The translations under genes were made by a program, and so were the position numbers. Positions 51,674 through 60,445 of a stretch of DNA of 64,000 nucleotides are shown in pieces; position 1 is the stretch's first letter; each line of letters starts with the position of its first letter. The notes under the pieces were generated by a model. It worked only from the letters and a program-made list of their open reading frames with translations. It did not search any database and had not been told where the DNA came from. Source of the stretch: CAWIJJ01 sp963836425 (lineage in GTDB: Bacteria > Acidobacteriota > Terriglobia > Bryobacterales > Bryobacteraceae); contig CAWIJJ010000003.1 of the NCBI GenBank assembly GCA_963836425.1, forward strand, positions 124,001-188,000, read 5' to 3'.

Positions 51674-53482
51674 CTAGGTCTTCACTACAAAGAGGGGTGG
51701 GGCCGGCGTGTTTTTTGGCGGGATTTGGGATGCCTTGATCCGCGGCGGTGGCTGAGGCGGAAGCGTGATCCGAATTTGGTTCAGTAAGGCTTGCACGTCC
51801 GGCTCCGGCTGGGTATGACGCGGCATCACCAGCTGACGACCGTCCACCAGTGGAATCCAGACCTCCACCATCTGAATGGTCGCCAGCTTTTCGAACACGG
51901 CCGCCGGTGTCAGTCCCGGCGCGTGCATCATCAGCCGTTGCTTCAGAGTGACCTGCAGACTGTACGCCAGAAACGCAATCAGAATGTGCGCGTCGGCCCG
52001 ACGTTCCAGTTGATGACCGATGGGCCGGATGCTCAGTTCGCTTTTTACCGAGCGGAACACGCTCTCGATTTGCGTCAGTTGTACGTAGCGCGTCCACAAC
52101 ACCGCTGGATCTTCGCCGGTGAGGTTGCTGCGCAACAGATAGTGGCCGTCGCGTTGTTCCGCAGCCTTCAACTTGACCTTGTCCACCTCAAAGGAGAAAG
52201 TCTCGCGAGTAACCGCTTGGTCCGCTGACGGCATCTGAATCTTCACGAACCCGAAGGCCCGGCCGGCTTCTTTCTTGGCGGCCCCGACGCGCAACAGCAG
52301 TTGATCGCGCTTCGGCAGACTCTTGCGCATCGCCCGCAACTTGCGCACCAAGCGGACCAGTCGCTTGCGCCGCATAGCGTTCTCCTTGGCCTGCCGCCCA
52401 CCGCTTTTGGCCAGCACGTAGAGTTCGCCCTCGTGCTCATACAGCTTCACTTCCACCGAGTCGCGGACCTTTTGCCACGGCAGATCCAGCCATTTCTTTT
52501 CATGCTGGTTAATCTTGCTCTTGGGTGTGCCCACCAGATAGAACGTCTGCCGTTGGGGATCACGCATGTCTTTCAGAATGGCTTCGGTAGGAACGCCACG
52601 ATCCATCACCCACACCCGCCGCGCTTTGCCGTAAGTCTCCTCGATCTTCTTCAGAAAACCTGGCAGTGTGGTGCGATCCGATGTGTTGCCCTTCATCACT
52701 TCATAGGCCAGGGGAAGCCCATCGGTCGTCACCACCAAGGCGATCACTAATTGCAGACAATCCGGTCTCTTGTCCCGGCTGTACCCGCGCTTGGCTTTTG
52801 GGTTCTGTTCCATCTCGCCTTCGAAGTACGTACTGGTCAAATCGTAGAGCAGCACCTCGAAATCCGACTGGAACAAATCAGCCCACTTCTGCTTCAGCCA
52901 GACAAATAACTCCTGTTTGTGTGGCAGTACCCGATCCAGACAGCGATACAGCCGATCCTTGGCGGCCACGGCGAAGTCCGTTTCCAATAGCTCGTCCATC
53001 GCCGTATCGACGTACCACTGCCGGTGCAGGCGGTAATCACTGCCCGGGTCGAGCAGGCAATTCACTACCTGTAACTGCAACACCTTCTCCCAACTCACCG
53101 CCTCGCGCGCTTCCGGCAAGCGCTCCCGCCAAAACTCATCCAGCCCGAGTTGTTGCCATAACTCGCACCCCAGCCAGCAAGCGCCGTAGCTGCGCGGTCT
53201 CCGCAATTCCAGGCCGCTCAACTTCACCTGGATGCTGTCCAACGCGTCGGCTGGCACTTCCCGGTCCTCCGGGAACAAGCTCATGGTTCGGTAGTCTTGC
53301 TCGTCTTCGTCGAACACCTGCAACGTGTGCCGCCAGGCGGCTTGCTGCTGGTCGTTGATCTCTCCCAAATACAATACGGTCCGCTGCACGATCCGCGAGC
53401 CCGCTACCCGCCGATTCTCCACGATGCTGAAGTAGCGGTGAATCTTGCCGTCCTTCTTTCGCGGAGTGCTTCGCAGAAACAT
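51674..53482 (-). CDS. IS1634-family transposase
   Basis: The 602-residue DDE transposase is intact. The RNase H-like core includes LLYDLTSTYFEGEMEQNP (first Asp), then KRPDCLQLVIALVV and VWVMDRGVPTEAIL (second Asp). The C-terminal LTQIESVFRSVKSELSIRPI holds the catalytic Glu. An insertion between the second Asp and Glu is typical of the IS4/IS1634 group. The N-terminus MFLRSTPRKKDGKIHRYFSI is also characteristic. The frame has no lesions, and the matching terminal repeats suggest the element may still be active. Confidence 0.95.
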   Translation of the reverse strand: MFLRSTPRKKDGKIHRYFSIVENRRVAGSRIVQRTVLYLGEINDQQQAAWRHTLQVFDEDEQDYRTMSLFPEDREVPADALDSIQVKLSGLELRRPRSYGACWLGCELWQQLGLDEFWRERLPEAREAVSWEKVLQLQVVNCLLDPGSDYRLHRQWYVDTAMDELLETDFAVAAKDRLYRCLDRVLPHKQELFVWLKQKWADLFQSDFEVLLYDLTSTYFEGEMEQNPKAKRGYSRDKRPDCLQLVIALVVTTDGLPLAYEVMKGNTSDRTTLPGFLKKIEETYGKARRVWVMDRGVPTEAILKDMRDPQRQTFYLVGTPKSKINQHEKKWLDLPWQKVRDSVEVKLYEHEGELYVLAKSGGRQAKENAMRRKRLVRLVRKLRAMRKSLPKRDQLLLRVGAAKKEAGRAFGFVKIQMPSADQAVTRETFSFEVDKVKLKAAEQRDGHYLLRSNLTGEDPAVLWTRYVQLTQIESVFRSVKSELSIRPIGHQLERRADAHILIAFLAYSLQVTLKQRLMMHAPGLTPAAVFEKLATIQMVEVWIPLVDGRQLVMPRHTQPEPDVQALLNQIRITLPPQPPPRIKASQIPPKNTPAPPLFVVKT

Positions 53483-53539
53483 GAGAAGCAGCAGAATGCC
53501 AGAAGTCCAGTCGAAAGAAAAGAGGGTAGGTCTTCACTC

Positions 53540-53559
53540 AGGCCATTTCGGGCCTTTTT
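53540..53559 (+). terminator. Rho-independent terminator-like hairpin in the IS end
   Basis: AGGCC and GGCCT pair around an ATTTCG loop and run into five T residues on the plus strand. It lies between the transposase start and the right IS end. It would stop antisense transcripts leaving the element to the right, or act as insulation. Confidence 0.55.
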
Positions 53560-53630
53560 AGCATGGTGGTTGTTGCAGGCAAAGCAAATATAGTTCGGCT
53601 GAGTCGGAAAAACTCCGCGAAGTGCGAAAG

Positions 53631-54474
53631 TCAGGCTAACTGCTCCGGGGTCAGTTGCTGGCGGAACGCCATCTGCTCTCGTCTCGCCTGCTCGTCGCCT
53701 TGCAGAGCAGCCAAGGTCATCCACTTGTATCCCTCCGCGGGGTCTTTGGGCGCGTTCTCCCCGCGGAAGAGCATGAGCCCGAGGTTGAACCGCGCCGCCA
53801 CGTCGCCCTGTTCGGCGGCCAGCCTCAACAACCGCGCCGCTTCCGCGACGTTCTTCGGCGCGCCTTCGCCATACAAGGAGGAGGAGGCCCAGATTCGTTC
53901 GCGACGTGGCATCGCCGAGCCGGGCGCCCTCGGTATACCACTCGACCGCTCGCGCCAGGTCCTTCTTCTGCTCCAACAGCAGCCCGAGCTGTCCGCACGC
54001 CAACGAGATCCCTGCCTTGGCCGCGGAGTAGTAGTATTGGGCGGCCCGCGCCGGATCCGCCGCCACTCCGCGTCCGGATTCGTAGCGTATTCCCAAACGG
54101 TATTCGGCGGCAGCCGACCCGTTCGCGGCGGCACGCTCGAACCATGCCAAAGCCTTGTTCTCGTCTTTGGCGACGGCATCGCCGATCTCATAGATAAGAC
54201 CCAGGCGGTGCATCGCCCTGAAATCGCCCTTCCGCGCCGCCGAATTGAAGTACTCCAGGGCCTTGACGAAATCGACCGGAACCGACTTGCCCTCATAGTA
54301 GAGCAGGCCCATCCCGTATTCGGCCGCCGGCTGGCCCGATTTCGCCAGCGGCTCCCAGATGGCCATGGCCGCCGCATAGTCCCGGCGTTCATATTGATCC
54401 CAGCCGGGGCCTGACGGCTTCGACGCCGCCGCGGCCGCCAGCACGCCGAACAGAGCAAGCAACACTATCTTCAT
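53631..54474 (-). pseudogene. Sel1-repeat secreted protein, frameshifted and cut by IS
   Basis: The gene has a Sec signal (IVLLALFGVLAAAAAS) and about five Sel1-like repeats (AAEYGMGLLYYEGKSVPVDF, AMHRLGLIYEIGDAVAKDEN, AAEYRLGIRYESGRGVAADP). The frame changes near 53879-53890 in a run of CTC codons. After it, the second frame continues with YGEGAPKNVAEAARLLRLAA and KDPAEGYKWMTLAALQGDEQ. The end is cut by the IS, so EQLA is now followed by a stop in the IS end. Removing the IS restores EQLAEGVRRAIAWRPATNPD and a stop at 51553. Its ATG overlaps the preceding TPR stop, so it was last in an operon. Confidence 0.8.
53635..53640. repeat. Target-site duplication GCTAAC, right copy
   Basis: This exact second copy of the six bases at the left end of the element also overlaps the last codons of the truncated Sel1 gene. 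Confidence 0.85.
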
Positions 54475-55562
54475 CACTGCGCCTCCGGATAGCGGCTGAG
54501 GATCGCCTGGAGCGCACGATTGAGCTCGTCGGCAACATTCCGGGACCTCGCCGCCGCAAAGCGAATCGATTCGACGCACCACGGGTCGCCGATGGCGGCG
54601 AGTACGTCCGCCAGCGTGACCACGACGCGACGGCGGGTCGCGAGCATCTGTAGATACTCCTCCTCGGCGATCCGATTGCCCGGCTGGTGTGCGGGCGGAA
54701 TCGAGTTCTGCGCCTCCCGGTTCGATTCGCTGGCGGTCACCAGCGACATGGCCGCAGCCAGGGCCGCGTCCCGCCCGATCGCCTTCAATTGGGCCCCGGT
54801 ATTTGTGTGCGTGACCAAATCGTGAGAGGTGTGAAGTTGCATCAGCAGCAGCGCGGTCTCTCGCTGCCGGGCTGCGGAGACCTGGCGCGGGTTGGCCGCC
54901 ATGCGCTTATCCCTCGCCTCCCGCGGCAAATCGCCGTTCAGCTTCTGCGCAAGGGCGCGCGTCCGGTAGTACTCCATGTTTTCGGGCTCGACCGCGATGG
55001 CGTTCGAGAAGTCCCGGATTGCCTGCGGCTGGTCGCCGATCTGGGAGTAGAGCATCGCCCGGCTCACGTACGCCTGGGCGTAGGTCACATCCGCGTCGGC
55101 CGCGTGCTGGTAGTCCTGGAGGGCTTCTCCGCAACGGTCGAGTTTGACGTTGATGAGCGCGCGAGTCTCCCAGGATCGCGGCCAGCGCTTGGATTCGGGA
55201 ATGCGATCCACATCGGACAGGGCCCGGTCGTACTGGCCCGTCTCGAAATACAGCCAGGCGCGGTTGTAGAGCGCGACCGCCTCACGAGGATCGAGTTGGA
55301 GACTCCGATTGCACAAGCCAAACGCTTCCGGTCCGCGCTTGAGATCCAGCAACGCTCCGCAGTGGCCGGCCAGAGCGCGAGGCGAGCGCGGAGCCAACTG
55401 CGCGGCCTTCGCCCAGTAGACCTCCGCTTCCTGCCATTTGCGCTCGTCCGTCAGCTCAATCCCGCGCCGGGCCGCGGCCTCCGCTTCGGGCGGCAGGGGA
55501 TCGGAGGCGAACGCTCTCAGGGCCAGGCACCCGGCCGCCGCAAACAAACAGACTCGCTTCAT
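54474..55562 (-). CDS. Secreted TPR protein of the cyclophilin-ankyrin operon
   Basis: The 362-residue protein has a signal peptide (VCLFAAAGCLALRAFAS) with a possible lipobox at its first Cys. Five or so TPRs follow (about 35-215, AEVYWAKAAQLAPRSPRALA, AVALYNRAWLYFETGQYDRA, AYVSRAMLYSQIGDQPQAIR). The C-terminal part (220-362) is helical without a known domain. Its start overlaps the stop of the cyclophilin-ankyrin gene by four bases and its stop overlaps the Sel1 ATG, so the three are one translation unit. Role unknown; protein-binding scaffolds are implied. Confidence 0.8.
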   Translation of the reverse strand: MKRVCLFAAAGCLALRAFASDPLPPEAEAAARRGIELTDERKWQEAEVYWAKAAQLAPRSPRALAGHCGALLDLKRGPEAFGLCNRSLQLDPREAVALYNRAWLYFETGQYDRALSDVDRIPESKRWPRSWETRALINVKLDRCGEALQDYQHAADADVTYAQAYVSRAMLYSQIGDQPQAIRDFSNAIAVEPENMEYYRTRALAQKLNGDLPREARDKRMAANPRQVSAARQRETALLLMQLHTSHDLVTHTNTGAQLKAIGRDAALAAAMSLVTASESNREAQNSIPPAHQPGNRIAEEEYLQMLATRRRVVVTLADVLAAIGDPWCVESIRFAAARSRNVADELNRALQAILSRYPEAQ

Positions 55563-57022
55563 CGGACCGCCCTCGATGCCCAGGAGTCGCAAAAGGCTTC
55601 CCGCGCCGCCGCGTTTCCGTTGAGGCGCGCCATGAATCCGCGCGCCCCCGGTCCGAACACGTGCGCGCTGAGAATCCCCGATACGATTTCGGCTTCCGCC
55701 ATATGTTCCATCACCAGCCGCGCCTGCCCCTGCCTCGCATTCGTGAACCCGACGGCGAGTTCGATCGCTCGGAGCAGGCGCCGGTTCGCATCCGCCACCA
55801 GCGGCGCGATCAGACTCTGGGCCTCTCCTCCCATACGCGCGAATTGCCGCGCCACCCCTTGCGTGTGCGCCGTGAGCTGCGACGCGTAAGTGGATTCGGG
55901 CCCTTGCAACAGCGGCGTCCACGCGACGCTTACGGCCATTTCCTGCATTCCCTCGTCCATTCGGGACAACACTTTCTGGGCGCGCGAACAATCGTCCATG
56001 TACTTCTTCACTTCCGCGGTCACTTGCGCAAGCTGCGGCATGAGGCCGTTGGCCCAGGCGATCTCGTACTCCCGGTAACTGACGCCCATCATGGTGGAGA
56101 CGTTCTTCTTCGCCCCGCGCGCGACCAGGAACTCGGCTACCTCCCGGTTGCCGTACTCCGCGGCAGTCTGCAGCGGCCGGTAGATCGCGTACGACCCCTG
56201 CTCGTCTCCATTCACCCGCGCGCCGTGCTCCACCAGTAGCCTGGCCATATCGACATTCCCTTTTCTCGCCGCCAGGTCGAGGGCGCACTCATCGCCGCGA
56301 ATGTCCTGATTGCCCCAACTGCCTTCGGCCCGCATGTTCACGTCCGCGCCCAGGCCGAGCATGCGAGTAACCGCCGCCACGTCGCCTTTCGCCACGGCGG
56401 GAAACCAATCGGAAGGGAACACCTGCGGTGGAGGTGGAGGCGCCGGGACGATGGGGGCGGCGGGCGGCGGAGGCGGCGCTTTCGCCAACTCCGGCGGTTG
56501 CGGAAGTCCCTTCACCTCGATCTCCTGAATACCTACCCGACGGACCAGCAGGCCGGTCCGCAGGGCCGCGTGTCCCTCGGCGATCTGCCGGACTACCGGC
56601 ATTCCCGTAATCACTTCTCCGATCACGGCGTGCTTTCCGTTCAGATGTGGCGCCGCCGAGAGCATGATGGAGAACTCCAGGTTCCCGAAGGCTCCTTCCG
56701 AAACCGCCACCAATCCAGCCCGATCGAACGGAAGGTTGCGACCCGGCCCTTGCATGATGGCATTGACATCTTGTGGGCGAACGTTTGCAATCCGGCCTTG
56801 CACCGCCATGCCGGGAACAACGCGGTAGAAGGCTCGAAAACCGGAGTTCGCCCGCGCCATCGCCTGGCCGGCGACACTATCCGGCCCTCCGTACAACTGG
56901 ATGCCGATCGTGCCCTGAGGAGTCGTAAGAGTCACGGTCAGCGGATCCGCCGCGCGCACGATCGCCTGCGAAGCGCAGGCTGCAAAAAGAATGAGAGGAA
57001 ATGTTCCCGGTTTCATAGTCAT
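55559..57022 (-). CDS. Secreted cyclophilin-ankyrin fusion protein
   Basis: The 487-residue protein starts with a Sec signal (FPLILFAACASQAIVRAA). Residues about 27-175 are a cyclophilin-type peptidyl-prolyl isomerase domain (VTLTTPQGTIGIQLYGGPDS, FYRVVPGMAVQGRI, EFSIMLSAAPHLNGKHAVIG). The loop usually FAMANAG or similar reads EGAFGNLEFSIM, so catalysis is uncertain. A Pro-rich linker (PPPPPAAPIVPAPPPPP) follows. Ankyrin repeats lie at about 215-315 (CALDLAARKGNVDMARLLVE, PLQTAAEYGNREVAEFLVAR) and a helical domain completes the protein to 487. This domain fusion is unusual. It heads an operon with a TPR and a Sel1 protein. Confidence 0.83.
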   Translation of the reverse strand: MTMKPGTFPLILFAACASQAIVRAADPLTVTLTTPQGTIGIQLYGGPDSVAGQAMARANSGFRAFYRVVPGMAVQGRIANVRPQDVNAIMQGPGRNLPFDRAGLVAVSEGAFGNLEFSIMLSAAPHLNGKHAVIGEVITGMPVVRQIAEGHAALRTGLLVRRVGIQEIEVKGLPQPPELAKAPPPPPAAPIVPAPPPPPQVFPSDWFPAVAKGDVAAVTRMLGLGADVNMRAEGSWGNQDIRGDECALDLAARKGNVDMARLLVEHGARVNGDEQGSYAIYRPLQTAAEYGNREVAEFLVARGAKKNVSTMMGVSYREYEIAWANGLMPQLAQVTAEVKKYMDDCSRAQKVLSRMDEGMQEMAVSVAWTPLLQGPESTYASQLTAHTQGVARQFARMGGEAQSLIAPLVADANRRLLRAIELAVGFTNARQGQARLVMEHMAEAEIVSGILSAHVFGPGARGFMARLNGNAAAREAFCDSWASRAVR

Positions 57023-57300
57023 GTCTGCCAACCGAATATGCTTTTCGCGCCAACGATGTGCCAAACGGGGACAAATGTGCCACCGGAAATAGCGCGATTC
57101 TCCACCGTGTCCTTATCGGCCAAGACAGTCCAAAATTCGAGACGCATTATCTTTCGGTGCCAGCCGCCCCGACACGATGCGTACAAGAGTGTGGGCCCCG
57201 CGGTGAGAATCTGCCTGGACAGGTGGAGGAATTCTCGTAACGATTCGGAAATCCGGATCGACAGGGTCTGCTGTTGAGGTCTGCTGCCCGCAGTGGACAT
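57019..57300 (-). pseudogene. Truncated small regulator-like gene remnant
   Basis: A 93-residue frame begins MSTAGSRPQQQTLSIRISES and continues LREFLHLSRQILTAG, which looks like the start of a ribbon-helix-helix-type regulator. After that the sequence loses protein-like character, suggesting a frameshift or deletion. It lies in the leader of the cyclophilin-ankyrin gene and overlaps its start. It may be a remnant of a regulator of the upstream, also decayed, DnaA-N-like gene. Confidence 0.4.
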
Positions 57301-57311
57301 GCTCTCTCCCT

Positions 57312-58337
57312 TTAGTCGGCGATCATTGTGAGAAAGATCGCCGCTGTTCTGTGTCGCTCAGTCAAACGGCGGATCGCAGGAATCCGGACAGTTCCTGCTG
57401 GTCCACGGAACCCTCGCCCGTCGCGCTCAAAGCCGCCCCGCTCGAGCCTGCGATACCGGCGTGTGGATAGGTCGAATCCTTCCCGCCGTTTGTCCAGGAC
57501 GAAGCGAACCTCCGTGATGCCTGCTGCGGCGGCCGCGGTGTGAACCATGGAGCCGTACTCAGCCGCGATGTACGCCGCCGTCGGTTCGTCGGGAACAACG
57601 ACGGCGAGCGCATCTCCACGGCGTTCAACCTGTCGGGTTGCTTCGAACCAGTTCAGAAAAGCGATTCCCGGAATCTGTTCGCGGATCCGCTCTTTGATCG
57701 ACTTCCATTCCGACGGGGCCTCCACTCGCCGCCTCCAGGGGCGGCAGATCGGCCGTACGCGCTCGCAGCAATCCACTTCCGAATCCTATGGGCCGTGCGG
57801 TTCCGCCGTTCGGTTTCCAGAAGTTCGTCAACGGCCGCTGACGCGTCGGACGCTTTCGAAGATGAAGATGATTCCAATGAATTTATTCCTTCTGAATTTA
57901 TTCCTATGGGAGCGGAAGCAGTGTTCCGCTCAGGACTGGAAGCAGTGCTCCGGTCAGAGTCCGCCTCTGCCTTGGTCCCTGGCTCGAGATCGCCGGGATC
58001 AGTTGAACGTTCCGGAACCGCCCCGAGCAGCTGCGCCAATTCTGCCGTCCAAACAAACAAGTAGACGTTCGTCTTGCGGAGTCCCCGCTGGTCGATGGTG
58101 ATTAGGCCCGCCCGCTCGAGTTCCTTGACGTAACGCGCGCCTGGCGGTCCGAGACGCCGAGACCGGTGCCGAGGGTGTCGAGTGACGGGTAGCAACGGGC
58201 GTCCTTGCCGGCGAAGCCGAGCAATCGGATGTAGCAGAGCTTGGCGCCCGCGCTGATCCCGCGATGCTCCAGGATCCAGTACGGAGCGAACGCTCCTTGG
58301 AAACCTTGTGGGGGTTAAACGGCGCTCCGGCCTTCAT
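57312..58337 (-). pseudogene. HTH and DnaA-N-like protein, multiply frameshifted
   Basis: The coding potential is split over three frames. From an ATG (MKAGAPFNPHKV), a helix-turn-helix part can be restored by two single-base changes. The first lies just after KER and gives FAPYWILEHRGISAGAKLCY. The second lies near YPSLDTLGTGLGVSDRQ and continues RRYVKELERAGLITIDQRG. The C-terminal part carries a DnaA N-terminal-like domain (WKSIKERIREQIPGIAFLNW, ALAVVVPDEPTAAYIAAEYG). Similar HTH plus DnaA-N proteins occur in plasmid or island genes. With several lesions it is unlikely to be functional. Confidence 0.65.
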
Positions 58338-58399
58338 CGGGTCTGCTCCCTGACAACCTGTTGATGAGGATCGTCGCCGCCGGGGCGGACACACGAGGG

Positions 58400-58921
58400 C
58401 TATATTACTGACTCGGCGCGTTCTGTCCGCCGCACCCCCCCGCCGGCGGAGTGGATGGGTATGGTGTCGCCGGCGTAATCGACAAACAGCTTCTCGCCCG
58501 CGCGATGCTCCTGCCGCAGAACGACTTCCTGCCGGCCCAGCCATTTCCTGTACAGATCGCAGAAGCGGCTGTAGCGGTAGCCGTCCGGATGCGTCTCCCG
58601 GTACTCCTCCCACAGAAGCTGCAAGGTGACGTGTTTGTTGGTTTGCAACTCGTGGCGGATCCCGCCGTAATCCGGCTCGGGCGCCTGGGGGCGAGCGTCT
58701 GGAGTGTCTCGCGGCGGGGTGACGGCCTGCATCACTTGGTCGTCGCTCCACTCGGCGAGATCGCGCCACTTCAGCCCGGCCGCAATGGCCGCCTTCAGGT
58801 AATCGGAAGCTGTCGCCTGACCGGTGGCGCAACTGGCGGCGATCTGGCGTTGGGACAGCCCCAGGGAATGAAGTCTGAGAACCTCTTTGATCTTGCGCAC
58901 TGGCAACCTTTCTTGCGGCAA
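58400..58921 (-). pseudogene. istA: IS21-family transposase IstA, N-terminal fragment
   Basis: A 173-residue fragment shows the IstA N-terminus: HTH (KIKEVLRLHSLGLSQRQIAA), then HPDGYRYSRFCDLYRKWLGR and LFVDYAGDTIPI, which is the first Asp of the catalytic core. Full IstA proteins have about 500 residues, so two thirds are lost, including the remaining catalytic residues. No istB follows. The element's repeated end lies upstream, so this is the front end of an IS21 element whose rear has been deleted. Confidence 0.88.
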
Positions 58922-59044
58922 CTTGGCTCCTCCACCTTTCCGTGGAGCCAGCTTGCCGCTGGTTTACCCAGCTCGCTTTTGATTAAGACGGCTTAAGAAA
59001 ACGATTCCGACGATGCCGATCACCATTCCGGGGACCGCCGAAAA

Positions 59045-59158
59045 GTGATCGGCATCCCGTCGGAATCGTGATCGCCATCATCTCGGAATCGTGATCGCCA
59101 TCATCTCGGAATCGCGATCGCCACCAGCTCGGAACGCTGATCGGCATCGCTCGGAATA
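59045..59158. repeat. Five 23-base tandem repeats at an IS21 end
   Basis: Units start at 59045, 59068, 59091, 59114 and 59136 with the core GTGATCGCCATCATCTCGGA. Units 2 and 3 are identical and the others vary at a few places. IS21-family elements carry several short repeats at their ends as transposase sites, and this array lies just outside the istA start, so it is most likely the left end of that element. It has no unique spacers and is not CRISPR. Confidence 0.75.
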
Positions 59159-59221
59159 CGCAGCAGATGGAGGCAATCCGGTCTTTGCCCTCGAAGGAAA
59201 GGAATTTCGCACTTTGGCCTC

Positions 59222-59370
59222 GCCGCGTTTGCGGCAGACGTGCGGCCAAACATCTACACGGGATTAGTGGACGAAGTAATTCCGCAAGTTGCGACCGGTG
59301 ACGGTTGGCAGACCACAACCACCATAGTGAACCAGGACAGCAAGGCAGCCGAGTTCACGTTATGGTCTTA
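59222..59370 (+). pseudogene. Fragment of a secreted repeat-type protein
   Basis: About 50 codons read NIYTGLVDEVIPQVATGDGW, then TTTTIVNQDSKAAEFTLWSY. This resembles part of large secreted Acidobacterial proteins with an ILPQxANGxxW-type domain; that link comes from memory, not a search. The frame has no convincing start, and similarity ends where IS-like repeats begin. It is probably a relic cut by mobile-element activity. Confidence 0.45.
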
Positions 59371-59416
59371 TTGGCCGGTCTTCAGCTGTCCCTCATTGGC
59401 CGGTTTTGGGTGTCCC
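59371..59416. repeat. Two copies of a 21-22-base IS-end-like repeat
   Basis: TTGGCCGGTCTTCAGCTGTC and TTGGCCGGTTTTGGGTGTCC follow each other 25 bases apart. Repeats of this kind occur at ends of IS21-type elements. No transposase remains beside them, so they may be a scar of another insertion. Confidence 0.4.
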
Positions 59417-59489
59417 GCGAGGGCTTCCCGTTCCGGCCGAAGTGTGTCGCCACGAAGGCCGTTTCGCCGGCGGCTAATGTGGCGCCTGA

Positions 59490-60290
59490 TTACCGCAACC
59501 TGCGTCTCGTGCGCTTATTCCCGACGCACTTCGAAGCCGCAATCAAGGTGATCCCCATCGCGCACAGCACAGCGGCACCGGGCTCCGGAACCGGGGCGGC
59601 GCCAAACGTGATTTCCGCGCCGGCAAGAATCTCGCCGGATGCATGATCCCGGATGCTTACGCTCCGCAAGTCGTAGGAGAATTGTGGGTCCCACCAAAAA
59701 CTGTCGGGTGCGCGTACATTCCACATGAAATCGAACACTTCCAGAAAGTAGGGAATCGGCGTATGGGTCGGAATGCCTTGGAACGTATTGGAGTCTGACC
59801 AAATGCCGTTGACGCTCAGCCAGTACCCCGGAAGCAAGGAACCGTTAAGCGCCGCGAATGTGATGTCTACCGCCGGAGAAGGGGCGGTAATATACAAGGA
59901 ACCCCCGGCTATAAAGTCAAACGCTAATTCGGCGAGCGGGTCCTCGTAAGGATATGGATGTCCGCAGCAACCCGGGTCACTGCCGTACGCTCCGACCCAG
60001 TACTCAGCTTGACCGTACACATCCGTAAGCTCTCCGACGAACTCCGCCGCGCTGCTCGAATGGCCCAGCATGCTGTAGCACGCCACCGAGGGCGACAGCG
60101 ATGGCCCGTCAAACCAGCGGCTGATGCTGCATTGATCGATCTCGCCCTCATATGGACCATATTCGCCGATTGTCTGTACCGACGATGACACCGAGATGGA
60201 CAACGTCGCCGAGTCGGCCCTCGGTAGCAGGGATGCGCCGCAGACGAAAAACGCTAGCAAACCTGCGTGCTTCGGCAAGAGGCCTTTCAT
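59490..60290 (-). CDS. PEP-CTERM-sorted secreted protein
   Basis: This 266-residue protein has a Sec signal (HAGLLAFFVCGASLLPRADS) and a variable, aromatic-rich body. The C-terminal sorting signal comprises PVPEPGAAVLCAMG, a hydrophobic stretch and a basic end (NKRTRRRLR). PEP-CTERM proteins are processed by an exosortase and released or linked to exopolysaccharide. No exosortase is encoded in the window. The body has no recognised domain. The longer frame upstream of the ATG is not needed. Confidence 0.82.
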   Translation of the reverse strand: MKGLLPKHAGLLAFFVCGASLLPRADSATLSISVSSSVQTIGEYGPYEGEIDQCSISRWFDGPSLSPSVACYSMLGHSSSAAEFVGELTDVYGQAEYWVGAYGSDPGCCGHPYPYEDPLAELAFDFIAGGSLYITAPSPAVDITFAALNGSLLPGYWLSVNGIWSDSNTFQGIPTHTPIPYFLEVFDFMWNVRAPDSFWWDPQFSYDLRSVSIRDHASGEILAGAEITFGAAPVPEPGAAVLCAMGITLIAASKCVGNKRTRRRLR

Positions 60291-60428
60291 CTTTGTGAAC
60301 CTCCCGTGAAAGGATCTGGCCGGCTCCGGGCCGGGAGGTTTTCCTTGGGCTGCGCCACAAGGCGACTCGGCTCGCTGGACGGATAGAGTCAGCACGCAAA
60401 GTCTAGCGCGCGCGATACTCAGGGTCAA

Positions 60429-60445
60429 GCGTGTTGGAGTGCGCG
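60429..60445. repeat. 17-base direct repeat, left flank of the IS1202-type element
   Basis: GCGTGTTGGAGTGCGCG lies just outside the left terminal repeat, and an identical copy lies just outside the right one. Long target duplications are a known property of IS1202-type elements, so this is best read as a target-site duplication. Confidence 0.8.

Larger units (their letters stand above)
51611..53634. mobile_element. IS1634-type insertion sequence, complete
   Basis: The element is 2024 bases with terminal inverted repeats: left CTAACTTTCGCACTTCG and right (read inward) CTGACTTTCGCACTTCG, so 16 of 17 positions match. One transposase gene fills it. A terminator-like hairpin lies between the transposase start and the right end. 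Both flanks carry GCTAAC. The insertion separated the last codons of a Sel1-repeat gene from the rest. Confidence 0.92.

Noticed and set aside
53404..54582. A 392-codon frame running from the Sel1 gene into the IS element
   Set aside because: After the frameshift it is no longer Sel1-like and it reads into the IS end; the true continuation is in another frame.
59045..59158. 23-base repeats as a CRISPR array
   Set aside because: Units follow each other without unique spacers and no cas genes are present; IS21 end repeats explain them.
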